Of a stretch of 64,000 nucleotides of DNA, positions 54,301 to 63,672 are shown piece after piece (position 1 is the stretch's first letter; every line of letters begins with the position of its first letter). Location: contig NC_064036.1 in NCBI RefSeq assembly GCF_932526225.1, forward strand, positions 4,403,501 through 4,467,500, given 5' to 3'. The DNA is from Nematostella vectensis (taxonomy: Eukaryota > Cnidaria > Anthozoa > Actiniaria > Edwardsiidae). The position numbers and the translations under genes are program-made. The notes beneath the pieces are model-generated. The model was given only the letters and a program-made list of their open reading frames with translations. It was not told the DNA's origin and did no database searches.

Positions 54301-56250
54301 CGCAATGCGCCTGGCACGATCTGACGTCACGTAATCCACCTAGCACGATCTGACCGCACGCAATGCGCCTGGCACGATCTGACGACACGCAATGCGCCTG
54401 GCACGATCTGAGGCACGCAATGCACCTGCCACGATCTTAGGTGGCAGGTAAGGAAACTACCACTTACTTGATTGGCTGTGAAACTTGTCCCTTTATGTGA
54501 TTAAACATTCGGTATCCAGAGCTCGGCCCACTATCTGTGTCAAGCTACGAACAGGCAGAAAGTTGAGTTTGAAGTAAACAATAAATCAAAATCAATAGAT
54601 AATGATTATGATGATGGTGATGATAATAATGATGATGTTATGATGATATGGCATATTGATGACAAAAATGATAATGGTGATCATGTTCATTTTGATGATG
54701 ATGAGAATGGTGATGATAATAACTATTTAATAATGATGGTCGTCGCAGGTTGTGGTAATGATGATGATATTGGTCCATGTTGTTGATGATCATGATGCCG
54801 GTGGCGGTTAGGCATATGTAGATTGTGCTTTGCAACTTTTTTAAATGCCAGCAACTTAGGGCAACTTTTGCTTTCCTTGGCAACTTTTAAGCACCAAATG
54901 GACACAAAACACCAAAAAGATCTTTATAAAAGGATTTTTTTATTATAAGTGGTCAAAACTAAGGATATTTAACTGATAAATACAAATATAATTGAAACTT
55001 GATTTAACCCGGCACGCGCCACTGCAAACTGGACGGCAGTTATTTATCTAACGGGCGCTGAAATCCAACGGTTATTCTCTGCAATATTCGCCTTCTGAAG
55101 AATGCAGAACAATACAATGCCTTAAGAAATACCTCAAGGCTTCAGATAAAATACAACATAAAAAGAGAAACTAAACTTAATCGCTGTCTAAAGTATAATA
55201 AAACGGGGTGGATTAGGATTATTTGTTAGTGTTTCTATAAAATATATATTGATTACAACAAACTATTTGTAATTTAAGGTAGATATTTAATGGAAATAAA
55301 AAACAAATATATTTTGAGTATTAATCTAGAACAAAACGTCAATACGACTCGTGAAATCAAACAACTTTTGAAAATTTTGGTGGCAATTTTTAAATATTTC
55401 TGCAAATTTTGAGCAACTCTTGGGCTTTTTGTACAGCATCTTTTCCTGAATTCACGCAATCTACACATGCCTATTGGCGGTAAAGGTGGCTGATATGTAG
55501 GTCAGGGACGTAGCAGGGAGTGAGGCACTGGGGGCACGTGCCCCCCCAATATATTAAAAAATTATAAATAACCAGTAGGGGCGTGGCCGTGCCCCCTATA
55601 GTTTTCTTAATGTTTCTGTATTGTGCCCCCCCCCCCCCCAATCGTTCGAGGCCTGCTACGGCTATGGAGGTTGATAATGATGTAGGTGGTAAAGGCGCGT
55701 CAGTTGGGTTATACTGGTGGTTATACTGGTGGTTGCCCTATCATCTTCCTTGCCATATCAAGTTACCTTTCCTACGTGTGCAATCAGCTGAACGTTTTTC
55801 GGACTTGAATCAGAACTAAGCCAGAGTTCGGAGTAATCATCCGAACTGACAGCGAATACGTAAATACCTAAAAAAAACCTTGATTTTAACGTATGGACAA
55901 CTTTGCTACTTTTTGTGCTTGATCTGCTTTTTGTTTTTCTTTTAGAAAAAAAAAACAAATTGGAAAAGGGGTGTTATGCGCAAGCGCAATTATTATTTTG
56001 ATTATTATTATATTATATTATATTATATTATATTATATTATATTATATTATATTATATTATATTATATTATATTATATTATATTATATTATATTATATTA
56101 TATTATATTATATTATATTATATTATATTATATTATATTATATTATATTATATTATATTATATTATATTATATTATATTATATTATATTATATTATATTA
56201 TATTATATTATATTATATTATATTATGTTATGTTATATTATATTATATTG

Positions 56251-56286
<36 letters not shown>

Positions 56287-56749
56287 TGATTTTGATTAGT
56301 TTGATATACCTAAAAAACCTTGATTTAAAAAAACCTTGATTTTAAAAATATCTTGATTTTAACGTATGCACAACTTTGCTACATTTTGTGCTTCTTTTAG
56401 AAAAGAAAATTGAAAAAGGGGTGTTATGCGCAAGCGCAATTATTATTTTGATAAACTAGACAAAAGAAAGAGCTTTTAAATATACCAATTCGTACTCTGA
56501 GTACGGCTTAGGCGCGGCGCGGCTAAATTAATGGTATGCCGGCAGGCTCTCCTTCTTCCCCTCTCCCCAGTCCCCCTCGGCCTCGTGCCTCCCCTCGTCC
56601 CTCTCCCTTGAGCCGCTACGCAGGCTACCCCGGGTAGTGACAGGTACAAGAGACCTACCTGACGCATTAGGTGTGATGTAGCCAAATATTCTGTTGCCGT
56701 ATCCTTGATTATTGTCAATCAATTCTGAACTGTTTATTGTCGTTTTCTC
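33584..56749 (-). CDS. B4GALNT3/4-like: PA14-containing beta-1,4-N-acetylgalactosaminyltransferase, B4GALNT3/4-like (18 exons, both ends missing)
   Basis: Exons in transcript order: 56749-56659, 55867-55767, 54544-54468, 53524-53449, 43522-43450, 43038-42898, 42377-42295, 40880-40791, 40595-40543, 39905-39824, 38937-38916, 38821-38661, 36979-36935, 36791-36685, 36229-36157, 35754-35680, 34417-34339 and 33710-33584. All are phase-compatible; total 1556 nt, 518 full codons, numbered from 56749. PA14 spans 1-133 ([29 protein letters not shown]). The chondroitin-GalNAc-transferase-type catalytic domain spans about 250-518, with DLH (435-437) as the metal-binding DxD-type motif and [10 protein letters not shown] (509-518) as the acceptor/catalytic motif. 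Family members are Golgi type II enzymes adding beta-1,4-GalNAc to GlcNAc. The membrane anchor exon should lie right of 56.75 kb, and the final exon left of 33.05 kb. No stops occur in the joined frame. Confidence 0.85.
33990..34330 (+). repeat. GTT/ATT-rich low-complexity tract
   Basis: Imperfect TTGTTGTTATTG repeats in the intron before the WGGED exon. Confidence 0.75.
34339..34417 (-). CDS. B4GALNT3/4-like: Glycosyltransferase exon: [20 protein letters not shown] segment
   Basis: Phase 0-1 exon after tgtctttcaag. It corresponds to the family's H-x-x-x-G-x-[AS]-x-[FY]-P segment between the DxH motif and the WGGED motif. Donor GAAG|GTAAGA. Confidence 0.85.
34665..34830 (+). mobile_element. 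Fragment resembling a pogo/Tc1-mariner-type transposon end
   Basis: CAGTGGAACCTGGATTTTAC followed by repeated TTTACGATA words, the usual appearance of such terminal repeats. No transposase ORF was recognised and no opposite end was located. Confidence 0.4.
35680..35754 (-). CDS. B4GALNT3/4-like: Glycosyltransferase exon: DLH metal-binding motif
   Basis: Reads [20 protein letters not shown] then DVIRK, phase 0-0. MDLH matches the family's CDLH, a DxD-variant that binds the divalent cation of the UDP-sugar; the Cys is Met here. Confidence 0.88.
36157..36229 (-). CDS. B4GALNT3/4-like: Glycosyltransferase exon: [20 protein letters not shown]
   Basis: Phase 2-0 exon. The FxxxxALNxGV pattern is the family's F-x-R-x-x-[AG]-L-x-x-G-[VA] helix before the metal-binding strand. 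Donor AAG|GTGAAG. Confidence 0.8.
36333..36377 (+). repeat. Poly-C and (CA)n tract
   Basis: About 22 C followed by CACACA; intronic. Confidence 0.95.
36685..36979 (-). CDS. B4GALNT3/4-like: Glycosyltransferase exons: nucleotide-sugar-binding fold start
   Basis: Exon 36979-36935 encodes [15 protein letters not shown]. Exon 36791-36685 encodes [20 protein letters not shown] then [15 protein letters not shown]. The VIVDF strand and the D-I-N-I following it correspond to the family's [IV]-[IV]-[VI]-D-F-x-S-x-D segment. Phases 0-0 and 0-2 match both neighbours. Confidence 0.82.
37240..38060 (+). repeat. 20-21-bp pyrimidine-rich minisatellite
   Basis: About 40 units of CAGACCTCCCCCCTGTCCACTT with CTTCCACTT variants, intronic. 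The plus-strand frame across it ([10 protein letters not shown]-type repeats) is a repeat artefact. Confidence 0.92.
38661..38937 (-). CDS. B4GALNT3/4-like: Glycosyltransferase exons: RLSEFVYKF segment and a 22-nt micro-exon
   Basis: Micro-exon 38937-38916 (ELKHKIT, phase 0-1) joins exon 38821-38661 ([20 protein letters not shown], then [16 protein letters not shown]). The latter must use the donor GATCAG|GTGGAG rather than the nearer CCAG|GTGCTC, because only that keeps the next exon open. The segment matches the family's LSEYV and P-K-[IV]-x-[IV]-V-[LV]-P landmarks. Confidence 0.8.
39060..39800 (+). repeat. 21-bp pyrimidine-rich minisatellite
   Basis: Regular core CTTCTCTAATCCCTCACCCGC at 39440-39680, degenerate on both sides; it ends about 25 bp from the exon at 39824. 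Confidence 0.88.
39824..39905 (-). CDS. B4GALNT3/4-like: Glycosyltransferase exon: [20 protein letters not shown]
   Basis: Phase 2-0 exon with strong signals (ccttttacag; TTG|GTAAGT). The ILNVER-x-x-D-x-x-x-G-x-RYLLEL pattern is characteristic of this transferase family. Confidence 0.85.
40003..40310. mobile_element. Short inverted-repeat element rich in CGGAT words
   Basis: GGGGGGTGAATAGG at the left is inverted at the right (CCCCTATTCACCCCCC), and ATCGGCGGATT is repeated at both ends and inside. About 308 bp, non-coding, intronic. Confidence 0.7.
40543..40880 (-). CDS. B4GALNT3/4-like: Glycosyltransferase exons: linker between PA14 and catalytic domain
   Basis: Exon 40880-40791 ([20 protein letters not shown] and so on, phase 0-0) and exon 40595-40543 ([17 protein letters not shown], phase 0-2). 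IYPDD matches the YPND segment that follows PA14 in the vertebrate proteins; the second exon is a predicted helix. Support comes mainly from phase and splice sites. Confidence 0.68.
42010..42120 (-). repeat. Dispersed repeat, inverted copy (see 5463-5640)
   Basis: GGCACAGCCACGCCCCTACC is a diverged complement of the GGGGCGTGGCCGTGCC word of the copies at 5.5 and 55.5 kb. Confidence 0.45.
42295..42377 (-). CDS. B4GALNT3/4-like: Glycosyltransferase exon (weaker): [20 protein letters not shown]
   Basis: Phase 1-0 exon placed by the phase requirement of its neighbours and by likeness to the family's C-P-Y-K-P-S-Y segment after PA14. The acceptor (gcagtggcag) has a poor polypyrimidine tract; the donor CTG|GTAGGT is fair. 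Confidence 0.5.
42898..43038 (-). CDS. B4GALNT3/4-like: Glycosyltransferase exon after PA14
   Basis: Phase 1-1 exon: [20 protein letters not shown], then [20 protein letters not shown]. It follows the last PA14 strand; acceptor ttggcattag, donor AAAG|GTTCGT (weak). Continuity of frame and phase is the main support. Confidence 0.6.
43450..43522 (-). CDS. B4GALNT3/4-like: Glycosyltransferase exon: last PA14 strand
   Basis: Phase 0-1 exon: [20 protein letters not shown] then SPYF, which continues HFTLA of the previous exon as the usual PA14 end (V-x-W-x-x-P, F-x-x-I). Acceptor ttttgctttaag, donor TTCG|GTAAGT. It is separated from the previous exon by a 9.9-kb intron filled by the 51-bp satellite. 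Confidence 0.8.
43880..45320 (-). mobile_element. Decayed L1/Tx1-like non-LTR retrotransposon fragment
   Basis: Minus-strand frames, broken by stops and frameshifts, read [25 protein letters not shown]-like, [20 protein letters not shown] and [15 protein letters not shown]. These are the region after the RT domain and the C-terminal zinc-knuckle-like part of L1-group ORF2. It lies inside the large PA14 intron in the same orientation as the host gene. Confidence 0.75.
45437..53459 (-). repeat. 8-kb satellite of 51-bp units carrying a 5' splice site
   Basis: About 155 units, on the minus strand TATCACTCTCGCG|GTAAGCA followed by TCACCACGGTACTC and GAGACCGCACCATGACC. The first (rightmost) unit overlaps the end of the PA14 exon at 53449 (TTCACTCTCGCG|GTAAGC), so the array is a repetition of that exon's last 11-12 nt and its donor. 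Most units keep GGTAAGC. Higher-order copies exist: blocks near 48.84 and 49.76 kb are 921 bp apart, and blocks near 48.47 and 52.45 kb are about 3.98 kb apart. Because 51 is divisible by three, frames stay open on both strands as 17-residue repeats, which I regard as non-coding. Confidence 0.95.
53449..56749 (-). CDS. B4GALNT3/4-like: Glycosyltransferase exons: PA14 domain (four exons)
   Basis: Exons 56749-56659 (0-1), 55867-55767 (1-0), 54544-54468 (0-2) and 53524-53449 (2-0). The joined product reads [59 protein letters not shown] and [13 protein letters not shown]. These are the PA14 hallmarks of carbohydrate-binding domains: the SDD turn, ELWLS and YYIEALH-x-x-GG. The nearest acceptor of the fourth exon (tttaacag) is out of frame; the one used is gtttatcag. 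Confidence 0.88.
53870..54438 (-). repeat. 29-bp minisatellite
   Basis: About 19 units of GACACGCAATGCGCCTGGCA plus CGATCTGAC on the plus strand, between two PA14 exons. The minus-strand frames across it ([12 protein letters not shown] type) are artefacts. Confidence 0.93.
55500..55672 (+). repeat. Dispersed repeat, copy 3 (see 5463-5640)
   Basis: Same words and order as copy 1 (ACCAGTAGGGGCGTGGCCGT; TGTTTCTGTATTGTGC; GGCCTGCTACGGCT). Confidence 0.6.
55862..56455. repeat. (TATTA)n microsatellite between two copies of an exon-acceptor segment
   Basis: About 250 bp of TATTA units (55998-56245) and an ATT run (56250-56285) are flanked by 55862-55995 and 56303-56455. The flanks share TACCTAAAAAA..CCTTGAT, TTGATTTTAACGTATG, CAACTTTGCTAC and GGGGTGTTATGCGCAAGCGC. 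The flank includes the 3' splice site of the PA14 exon at 55867, so that acceptor is duplicated upstream of itself. Confidence 0.85.
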
Positions 56750-57779
56750 CTAAAAAAGGAGTGCCCATAAAGTCACAGCATATAGACACTATGGGCAAGG
56801 TGTTGGTTTGCTAATCGTTTCCGTCAATGAAGTGTTGAATTTGTAACGGAAGCTTTTTGCACCACCTGAGTGGTCGTCGCGTTGCTATGACGGCTTAAAA
56901 GCCGTCTAAAGTATAGGACAATGAAAACATTTCAAGGCTTTTATGACTGACGGAAGCTAACAAAGTATATGTTGTCGCCTATAATAAGTTCACAGATTAC
57001 TCAAACTCGCGGTAACATTTTCTATAGCTGACATTCTGTTTGGATGTTAGGTTTGAGGGAGTATTTCCCGACAGGGATATCTCATACATCCGAGAAACAC
57101 AAACGTAAACGATTCTTACCCTAACCTCGGATTTTTCGACTTCTTACTCGGCCTGTCCTCGCTCTTAACTCGAGATTTTCACCCCTTGGTATGTCCTCGG
57201 CCTTACCTCGGGATTTCTTGGGAATCTAGGGTAAATGCGCATCCCCCTGTCAACGCTCACTCCACAAGTACAGCTCTCAAACCAGCGATGCATTGTCAGC
57301 ATTCCTCGGGTCTATAAAGAGATATACTCAAAACAAAGCAAATACTTGTTTCAAATATTTCCTTGCACCAGAATGCTTGATCTACTATAAATAATATGTG
57401 CTTAGTTCCCCCTACCGAACACCCGAGGCACGACGATCAAACGACAAGTAGCGGCACTCGGATGATGCTGTTTGCCCCAGGTTTCGCCAAATATCATCCC
57501 GAACACCCGAGGACACGAAGATCAAACGGCGAGTAGCGGCCTAGCGTTATCAAAAGCATCTCGCGCTTCCAGAGCATACTGCATATTGTTAGAAGGAGTA
57601 ATAAAGTTTGGGAAACAAATACGTGACATTGGATTTGAAGTCGTCAGATATCTTTCTGGTGTGTTTTGTTCGTTATATAGCACCGATACACGAATCAACA
57701 AAATAGGGGAACCTCCATATACACCCTCCCCCACCTCCAGCCTACGGGCCTGTAATAGCCTGCAAGCCGGCTCTCATTC

Positions 57780-58555
57780 GAGGCTAGCACACCCTAGCCT
57801 TGTCTCACCTGTGAGCCCCTCCCACACCCTAGCCTTGTCTCACCTGTGAGCCCCTCCCACACCGTAGCCTTGTATCACCTGTGAGCCACTCCCACACCCT
57901 AGCCTTGTCTCACCTGTGAGCCCCTCCCACACCCTAGCCTTGTCTCACCTGTGAGCCCCTCCCACACCCTAGCCTTGTCTCACCTGTGAGCCCCTCCCAC
58001 ACCCTAGCCTTGTCTCACCTGTGAGCCCCTCCAACACCCTAGCCTTGTCTCACCTGTGAGCCCCTCCAACACCCTAGCCTTGTCTCACCTGTGAGCCCCT
58101 CCCACACCCTAGCCTTGTCTCACCTGTGAGCCACTCCCACCCCCTAGCCTTGTCTTACCTGTGAGCCCCTCCCACACCCTAGCCTTGTCTTACCTGTGAG
58201 CCCCTCCCACACCCTAGCCTTGTCTCACTTTTGAGCCCCTCCCACACCCTAGCCTTGTCTCACTTGTGAGCCCCTCCCACACCCTAGCCTTGTCTCACTT
58301 GTGAGCCCCTCCCACACCCTAGCCTTGTCTCACCTGTGAGCCACTCCCACCCCCTAGCCTTGTCTCACCTGTGAGCCCCTCCCACACCCTAGCCTTGTCT
58401 CACCTTTGAGCCCCTCCAACAATCTAGCCTTGTCTCACCTGTGAGCCCCTCCCACACCCTAGCCTTGTCTCACCTGTGAGCCCTTCCCACACCCTATCTT
58501 TGTCTCACCTGTGAGCCCCTCCCACACCCTAGCCTTGTCTCACCTGTGAGCCCTC
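57780..58555 (+). repeat. 34-bp minisatellite
   Basis: About 22 units of CACACCCTAGCCTTGTCTCA plus CCTGTGAGCCCCTCC, with few variants. No gene context is known. Confidence 0.95.
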
Positions 58556-58918
58556 CTCGCCCCAGTGCATCCCAGCCTCGCGCGCCAAAGTATTCCCAAT
58601 ATTCGAAAAAAAAAAAAAAACATTTCCGAATAACCCCAAATAAGAGCCGACTAGCAGGCTAGGCCTGTAAAGTTGATCTTTACCTGCTGACGCTTGAGAT
58701 GCCCTGGTAGTTTGCACTCATCTTCTGCCGCCGCCACCAGGGCCAATACGTTATACGACTGTTCTTTTTCCAAGCCTGCGAAATGATTTAACGTTTTTTC
58801 TCATTTGTCTTATCACACACAAAAAGCAAAATCAACAAGAATAAGGAAGGGTCGCTAATTGTGTGAAAATGCTATTTACCGGGGCTCATAAGTAGGGGCA
58901 ATCATCTGTATTATATAA

Positions 58919-59830
58919 TTCATAGATCGGACATGTCAATCACGCACGCACGAATAGCCAATCAGGAAAGAGATGATGCAAGAACAGCCATGTGGTCCCA
59001 CAAATGTCCCACAAAAAGTCGGCAATCGACGCCGAAAAAGATTGGTTTGAGATATTTTTTCTGCGAATCTGGACAAGCAAATAAGCACTCTCCGGTCTGC
59101 GTAGAAAGTGCTAGCCCTGTTTTCTTCGCTTTTAGTGTAGAGTTGGGACTCAATTGTAGAAAAACAGGCGTAAAATGTACTACGAAGAAACGAAAAACAA
59201 AAAGCAAACAAACCACTTACAAGAGCAGTGTAAGTCCTACCATTAAACTTGTGTTTGATATTATACCTAGGCTACTTCAATTACATATACGAATGAGACT
59301 GTCGTTTGTATTTTTGCTGTAAATCTTGACGTTTGCCGATAAAACTTGTAGTTAGATGTTGGTCGTAAACAGCGAATTCGGCTTTCTCTTCTGATTTTCC
59401 CTGCACTTAAATCACTGCAAGTTGACAAAAATATGTTTGAAAACACATAAACACTTAGTACCTACCGTAGAAAGCACCGCTTTATCTTATCATTTCCAAT
59501 TTTTCGTATTTTAAGCTGGATTCGTGCCTTTTCCATTCAACAATCAAACTCGTAGTTATCTATTTCTATGCTTCATTCTCACAAGATTTTCACCAAGCTT
59601 GGACAACAAGACAAGTTTCCATCATGTTAGGTTACTGTGTTTTATTTTCCAAGTCGCAGGAAAACCCCTATAAACGTCTGTATTTAAAATAACTCCGGGC
59701 AGGACTCACTGACCTCATCCGACATGTTGTACAATTTGTTTGACTTTTGTGGGACATTTGGGTTGCACTTCGCTGGCTTCTATTTGCTGCTTTCTGATTG
59801 GATATTCGTGCGCGCGTCGGATCTATGAAT
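58919..59830. mobile_element. Inverted-repeat DNA element, about 0.9 kb
   Basis: ATTCATAGATC and GCACGAATAGCCAATCAGGA at the left are inverted at 59785-59830 (CTGATTGGATATTCGTGC; GATCTATGAAT). The interior has no recognised transposase. Confidence 0.7.
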
Positions 59831-59929
59831 AGTCACGGCGTTTCCTAGGATCAGGCTATTTTTAGACGCACGGATTAGCCAATCAGATGGCAGGACGGAA
59901 AAAATTGACTTTGTCTCAAGGAATCCAGA

Positions 59930-60070
59930 ATGGCGGCAGAGAAGGAGGAAAACGACACTTGCTTTTCAAAGTCTTCCCACGTCGTCAAATGCCTTCTTAT
60001 TTCTGGATCCTTTTTGTCGCAGAGAAAGAAACATTTAGTTACTAGCCTTGGACTATTTATTTCTCCATAA
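59930..60070 (+). CDS. Small ORF at the left end of the 4-kb element (46 aa)
   Basis: Starts MAAEKEENDTCFSKSSHVVK in a good start context (CCAGAATGGCGG) just inside the terminal repeat and ends in TAA. It is not recognised. It could be the first exon of a degenerate transposase or of a host gene captured by the element, or chance. Confidence 0.2.
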   Translation: MAAEKEENDTCFSKSSHVVKCLLISGSFLSQRKKHLVTSLGLFISP

Positions 60071-60699
60071 GTGGACTCAAACGTTGTTACGAGGACGGTT
60101 TTTTTTGCTATTGCAAGGCAATAAATTCGAAAATAAGTGATCATTTGTTTCGATCTCGAAATTCTCTCGCTGAGAGGCCATATCATTATTCAAAAGGTGT
60201 TTGGTACTGCATAGTGTACTGCATACGGTATAGTGTAAGATGTAACATACGAAAGTTTATGTCTTGTTTTTGTTAAATATTTTTATTAAACGAGCTCTTC
60301 AAAGCTGGAACTGTGTTTGTATATCAACACCCATGTCCTGTCCTGGACTCACTGTACTGATCTGGTAAGAAATTGTAAGAAATATCCATCTAAAAGTATA
60401 CTAACATAAAAGGCAACCTCAATATGGGTTTGTCTTTTTGTAAATTCTATTTCCATTTAATTCGAAAATTTATACTTGTTATTTATGATCTGTTTTAAAA
60501 TAACTTACTTTATTCAAATTTGACTTTCCAAAAAAAAAGAGAGGATAGAGAGAATGTGTATTATAGCGGAGCCAGCGCGGCCGTAGGCCGCGCGCGGAGC
60601 TCCATAGGTATAGAAATATGGTATAACTATGCGACTTGGTTTTGTGGTCATTGCGCGGGTACCCTGTGGTGTCACTCGCCAGCCAGCCAGCCAGCCAGT

Positions 60700-63600
60700 C
60701 AGTCAGCCAGTCAGCCAGTCAGTCAGCCGCGCAACTCCCAGGCCTCACTCGGCCCCGTAATGGCGGCTAAATACAAGCACGGAGCAAGGGAAAAGTTCTT
60801 GTCATGCGTTGATTATTTCTTTTTGCCTCAAATTTTGTGACTTAAGGATAAAGTCAACTAGAGGAGATCTACTAACATTCATTCACGCAAAGATTTATGT
60901 GAGGATATGTCTGGTTTTTGCTAGTAAATTTAAGTTCACATTAAAAAGCGAACAAAACCACAAGAAAGCGACAAAATGCAAGGTGAGTTTCAGACGACGA
61001 TTTCTTTTGTCTATCGAGGATATGACAGTTATTGGGTTTTTTGTTGTCTTTTTTGTTTGCTTTGAGAATGAGCATAACACCTTTTGTTTTGACATTCTTT
61101 GTTCTATCTTTATTCTTGATTCTGTTGAAATATTTCATAAAGGCTTAACCAATATCGTGTTGCATTTGTCATATACTGGTAAAGAAGACCGTTCTTGTCT
61201 TTATATCCTGTGCTCTTAGTCCTAAGAAGATACATATCCTTAGAAGATACAGCAACTTTTTCAACTTACAAGAGAAATTTTTGTTACCGAGGATAAAAAC
61301 AAAACAAAATTCAACCCCTGTTGCAAATATGTATTGTTATTGTCTGCATCTTACATCTCATGTGTTTATTTTTTTTTTCAAATATTTGTGGAAATTAGTC
61401 AGATTATAAATGTTTGATGAAAAGGTTGTTTTGAAAGAAATGTTACTCTTTTATGAACCAGGGACTACCTGAGGGCCAAGATGAATGCTAAAGACTGGAA
61501 GACATGAGAATTGAAAACGATGTCTTGAAAGACATGTCTGAAAGACAGTAGGGAGTTCTTTTTCACTAGTCATTTGATACCCCCACACACATGGTCCCGG
61601 GAAAGGGTGGGGGATTAGACTTTAATAAAAGCCTGTTTCCAAGTTAAGAGTCAAAAACAGTCAATACCACCACCCCTCTTGATATATTCTGGTTAAAAAG
61701 TAATCTAAAACCCCACATAACCCCTGACTTCCCCAGGACCATAAGGTAGGGGGTTTAAATGACTAGGGCATTACTATGTGATTCAGCAGTACACACTCAA
61801 TAGGTTTTTTTTAGAACAAGATACTTATATTATATAAAACTAAAAACATAATTTTGCTTTTTAAATAATAAATCTGTAACGAAAACAGTTTTCTATTAAC
61901 CTAAAGATAATGGGAAAGGGGATATTTTAGGAAAGTACAGAACATAATTATCACATTGTTGTTATTATATTTTCTTTTCAAACATTTAAAGAAGAGTCAT
62001 ATTTCTTCCTTTTCCTTTTCCCTGTTGACTATTTTTATGCAATTGATGCTCTTTGCTATTTCCCCTCTACACCAAAAATAAATTAATGAACAGATTTAAT
62101 TTTTAAATTAGAAATTTTCATTTAGTACTTTCACTTATATCTTCTTTTTAGGATTTCCTTTCCAAGTCTCTTTTCCATTACATTTATTTTAAAGGTTTAG
62201 ATTTATTTCATTGGAATGGTTGGATCCAGGGTTTCTAAAAACACCAAAATATAATGCATTACTGGATGTATATTTATAGATATTAATTTCCATGGGGATG
62301 GAAAATCACCACTTAAAATGGTACATTAAAACTTCTTTATTGCATCTTATCTAAAATTGTGTCTGACACTATATTCTATCTTTGAAATCCTGTTTCATCC
62401 ATTACGTGTTCTTCGCAAGGACAAAGCTTGTCAGAATGTAGCTTTACAAAATGTACATTAATGGAACTTTTATTAAGGGGAAGGGTTTTTTAGGGCAAGA
62501 TACTTAAACTTTATAACACTAGCAACAACCTTGTTCTTTTTCAATAATAGAATTCTGTTCACATAGCTTGGATAGCATAGACATGGCCTCTTTAGAGGCC
62601 TGTGGTGGTGAAAGGGTTAAGATAATGGGAAAGGGGAAATGTCAAGAAATGCTCAATCAAATTATTTTCATAACTGTTATATTTTTTTCAACAAACCTTT
62701 CAAGTTGAGTCAATTCACTTTTTTAGTCAATTGATATTCTTTGCTTCATCTCTACCCCAAACATAGACCAATGAAAGGGTTTGGTTTGAAATTAGAAGTT
62801 AGCATTTTAGCACTGTCAGTGATGCCTTAGATGTTTTTTTTAGGATTTGCTTCCAAAGTCAATCTGTTTTTTCTTTATTGCATTCATGTTGGAGTAGGCC
62901 ACCAACAACAAGGCCACTATATGGTAAAGAGTGGGTGCACCAATATGTAATGCATGGAAGGAGATATATTTTTTTATTTTAATTTCCATATATTTTTCTG
63001 AATATTCAGTCCAATAAAGGAGAGAATCGCCACTAAATCAATACATAAAAATTACAGTATGGCATCTAAACAGTCTAAATATATTATTTCAAATCTTTGG
63101 AATGCTGTTACATCCATGACCTATTCTGCACAAGGGCAAAGCTTGTCGAGTATTGTTTTGATTTAAAAAAATATTTATAATGGAACTTCTATGATAGGAC
63201 ATAAGAATTTACCATTAGACGCTTGACAACTTTGACTGCCATATTCACACCAGAAATTGTGTTTGTTAACTTTGATGTACTGCATTTAAATTATTGAATA
63301 AGGCCTGGATCCATTTGGTTGGTACAATAAATAAATCTCAGTAAAGAGCAGAATCCTAGATCCCACAAAAATACCTCAATCAGTCAACACAGAAGGTGTT
63401 CAATGCTGGCTCCGCTTTTAGGCAGTGCCTAAATCTATATATTATTGAGTATCCACTGAAGTGGTCGTTTCTCATGTGAACTTTTGGCTGACCAGAAACT
63501 ATAATACGTTTTATAATCATTACAAAAAAGGCAAGGAAGGTATAAAAGCATGCATATAATGTAAGACTTGCCAGCATTATAGTAATGCACTTTCAGTCCT
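60700..63600. other. Interior of the 4-kb element, no coding recognised
   Basis: AT-rich sequence with only short ORFs and the internal duplication noted for the element. A CAGC/CAGT run (60678-60730) and a GC-rich mini-palindrome (GCGCGGCC-GTA-GGCCGCGC, about 60577-60595) are present. Confidence 0.5.
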
Positions 63601-63607
63601 TGTTAAT

Positions 63608-63672
63608 CTTCCCCACAAGAGCTTTTCTGAAAGATTTAATTAAATCTTTCAGAAAAGCTCTTGTGGGGAAGA
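63608..63672. repeat. Perfect 65-bp palindrome
   Basis: CTTCCCCACAAGAGCTTTTC and TGAAAGATTT are followed, across AATT, by their exact complement. It is a long hairpin or cruciform-capable sequence near the right arm of the 4-kb element. Confidence 0.9.

Noticed and set aside
55971-56339. YYIIL-repeat ORFs
   Set aside because: Translation of the TATTA microsatellite.
57472-57849. 125-codon ORF next to the 34-bp array
   Set aside because: It runs into the minisatellite and shows no recognisable domain.
59875-60186. 103-codon minus-strand ORF as a missing N-terminal exon of the glycosyltransferase
   Set aside because: No PA14-like or membrane-anchor features, and it lies inside an inverted-repeat transposon.
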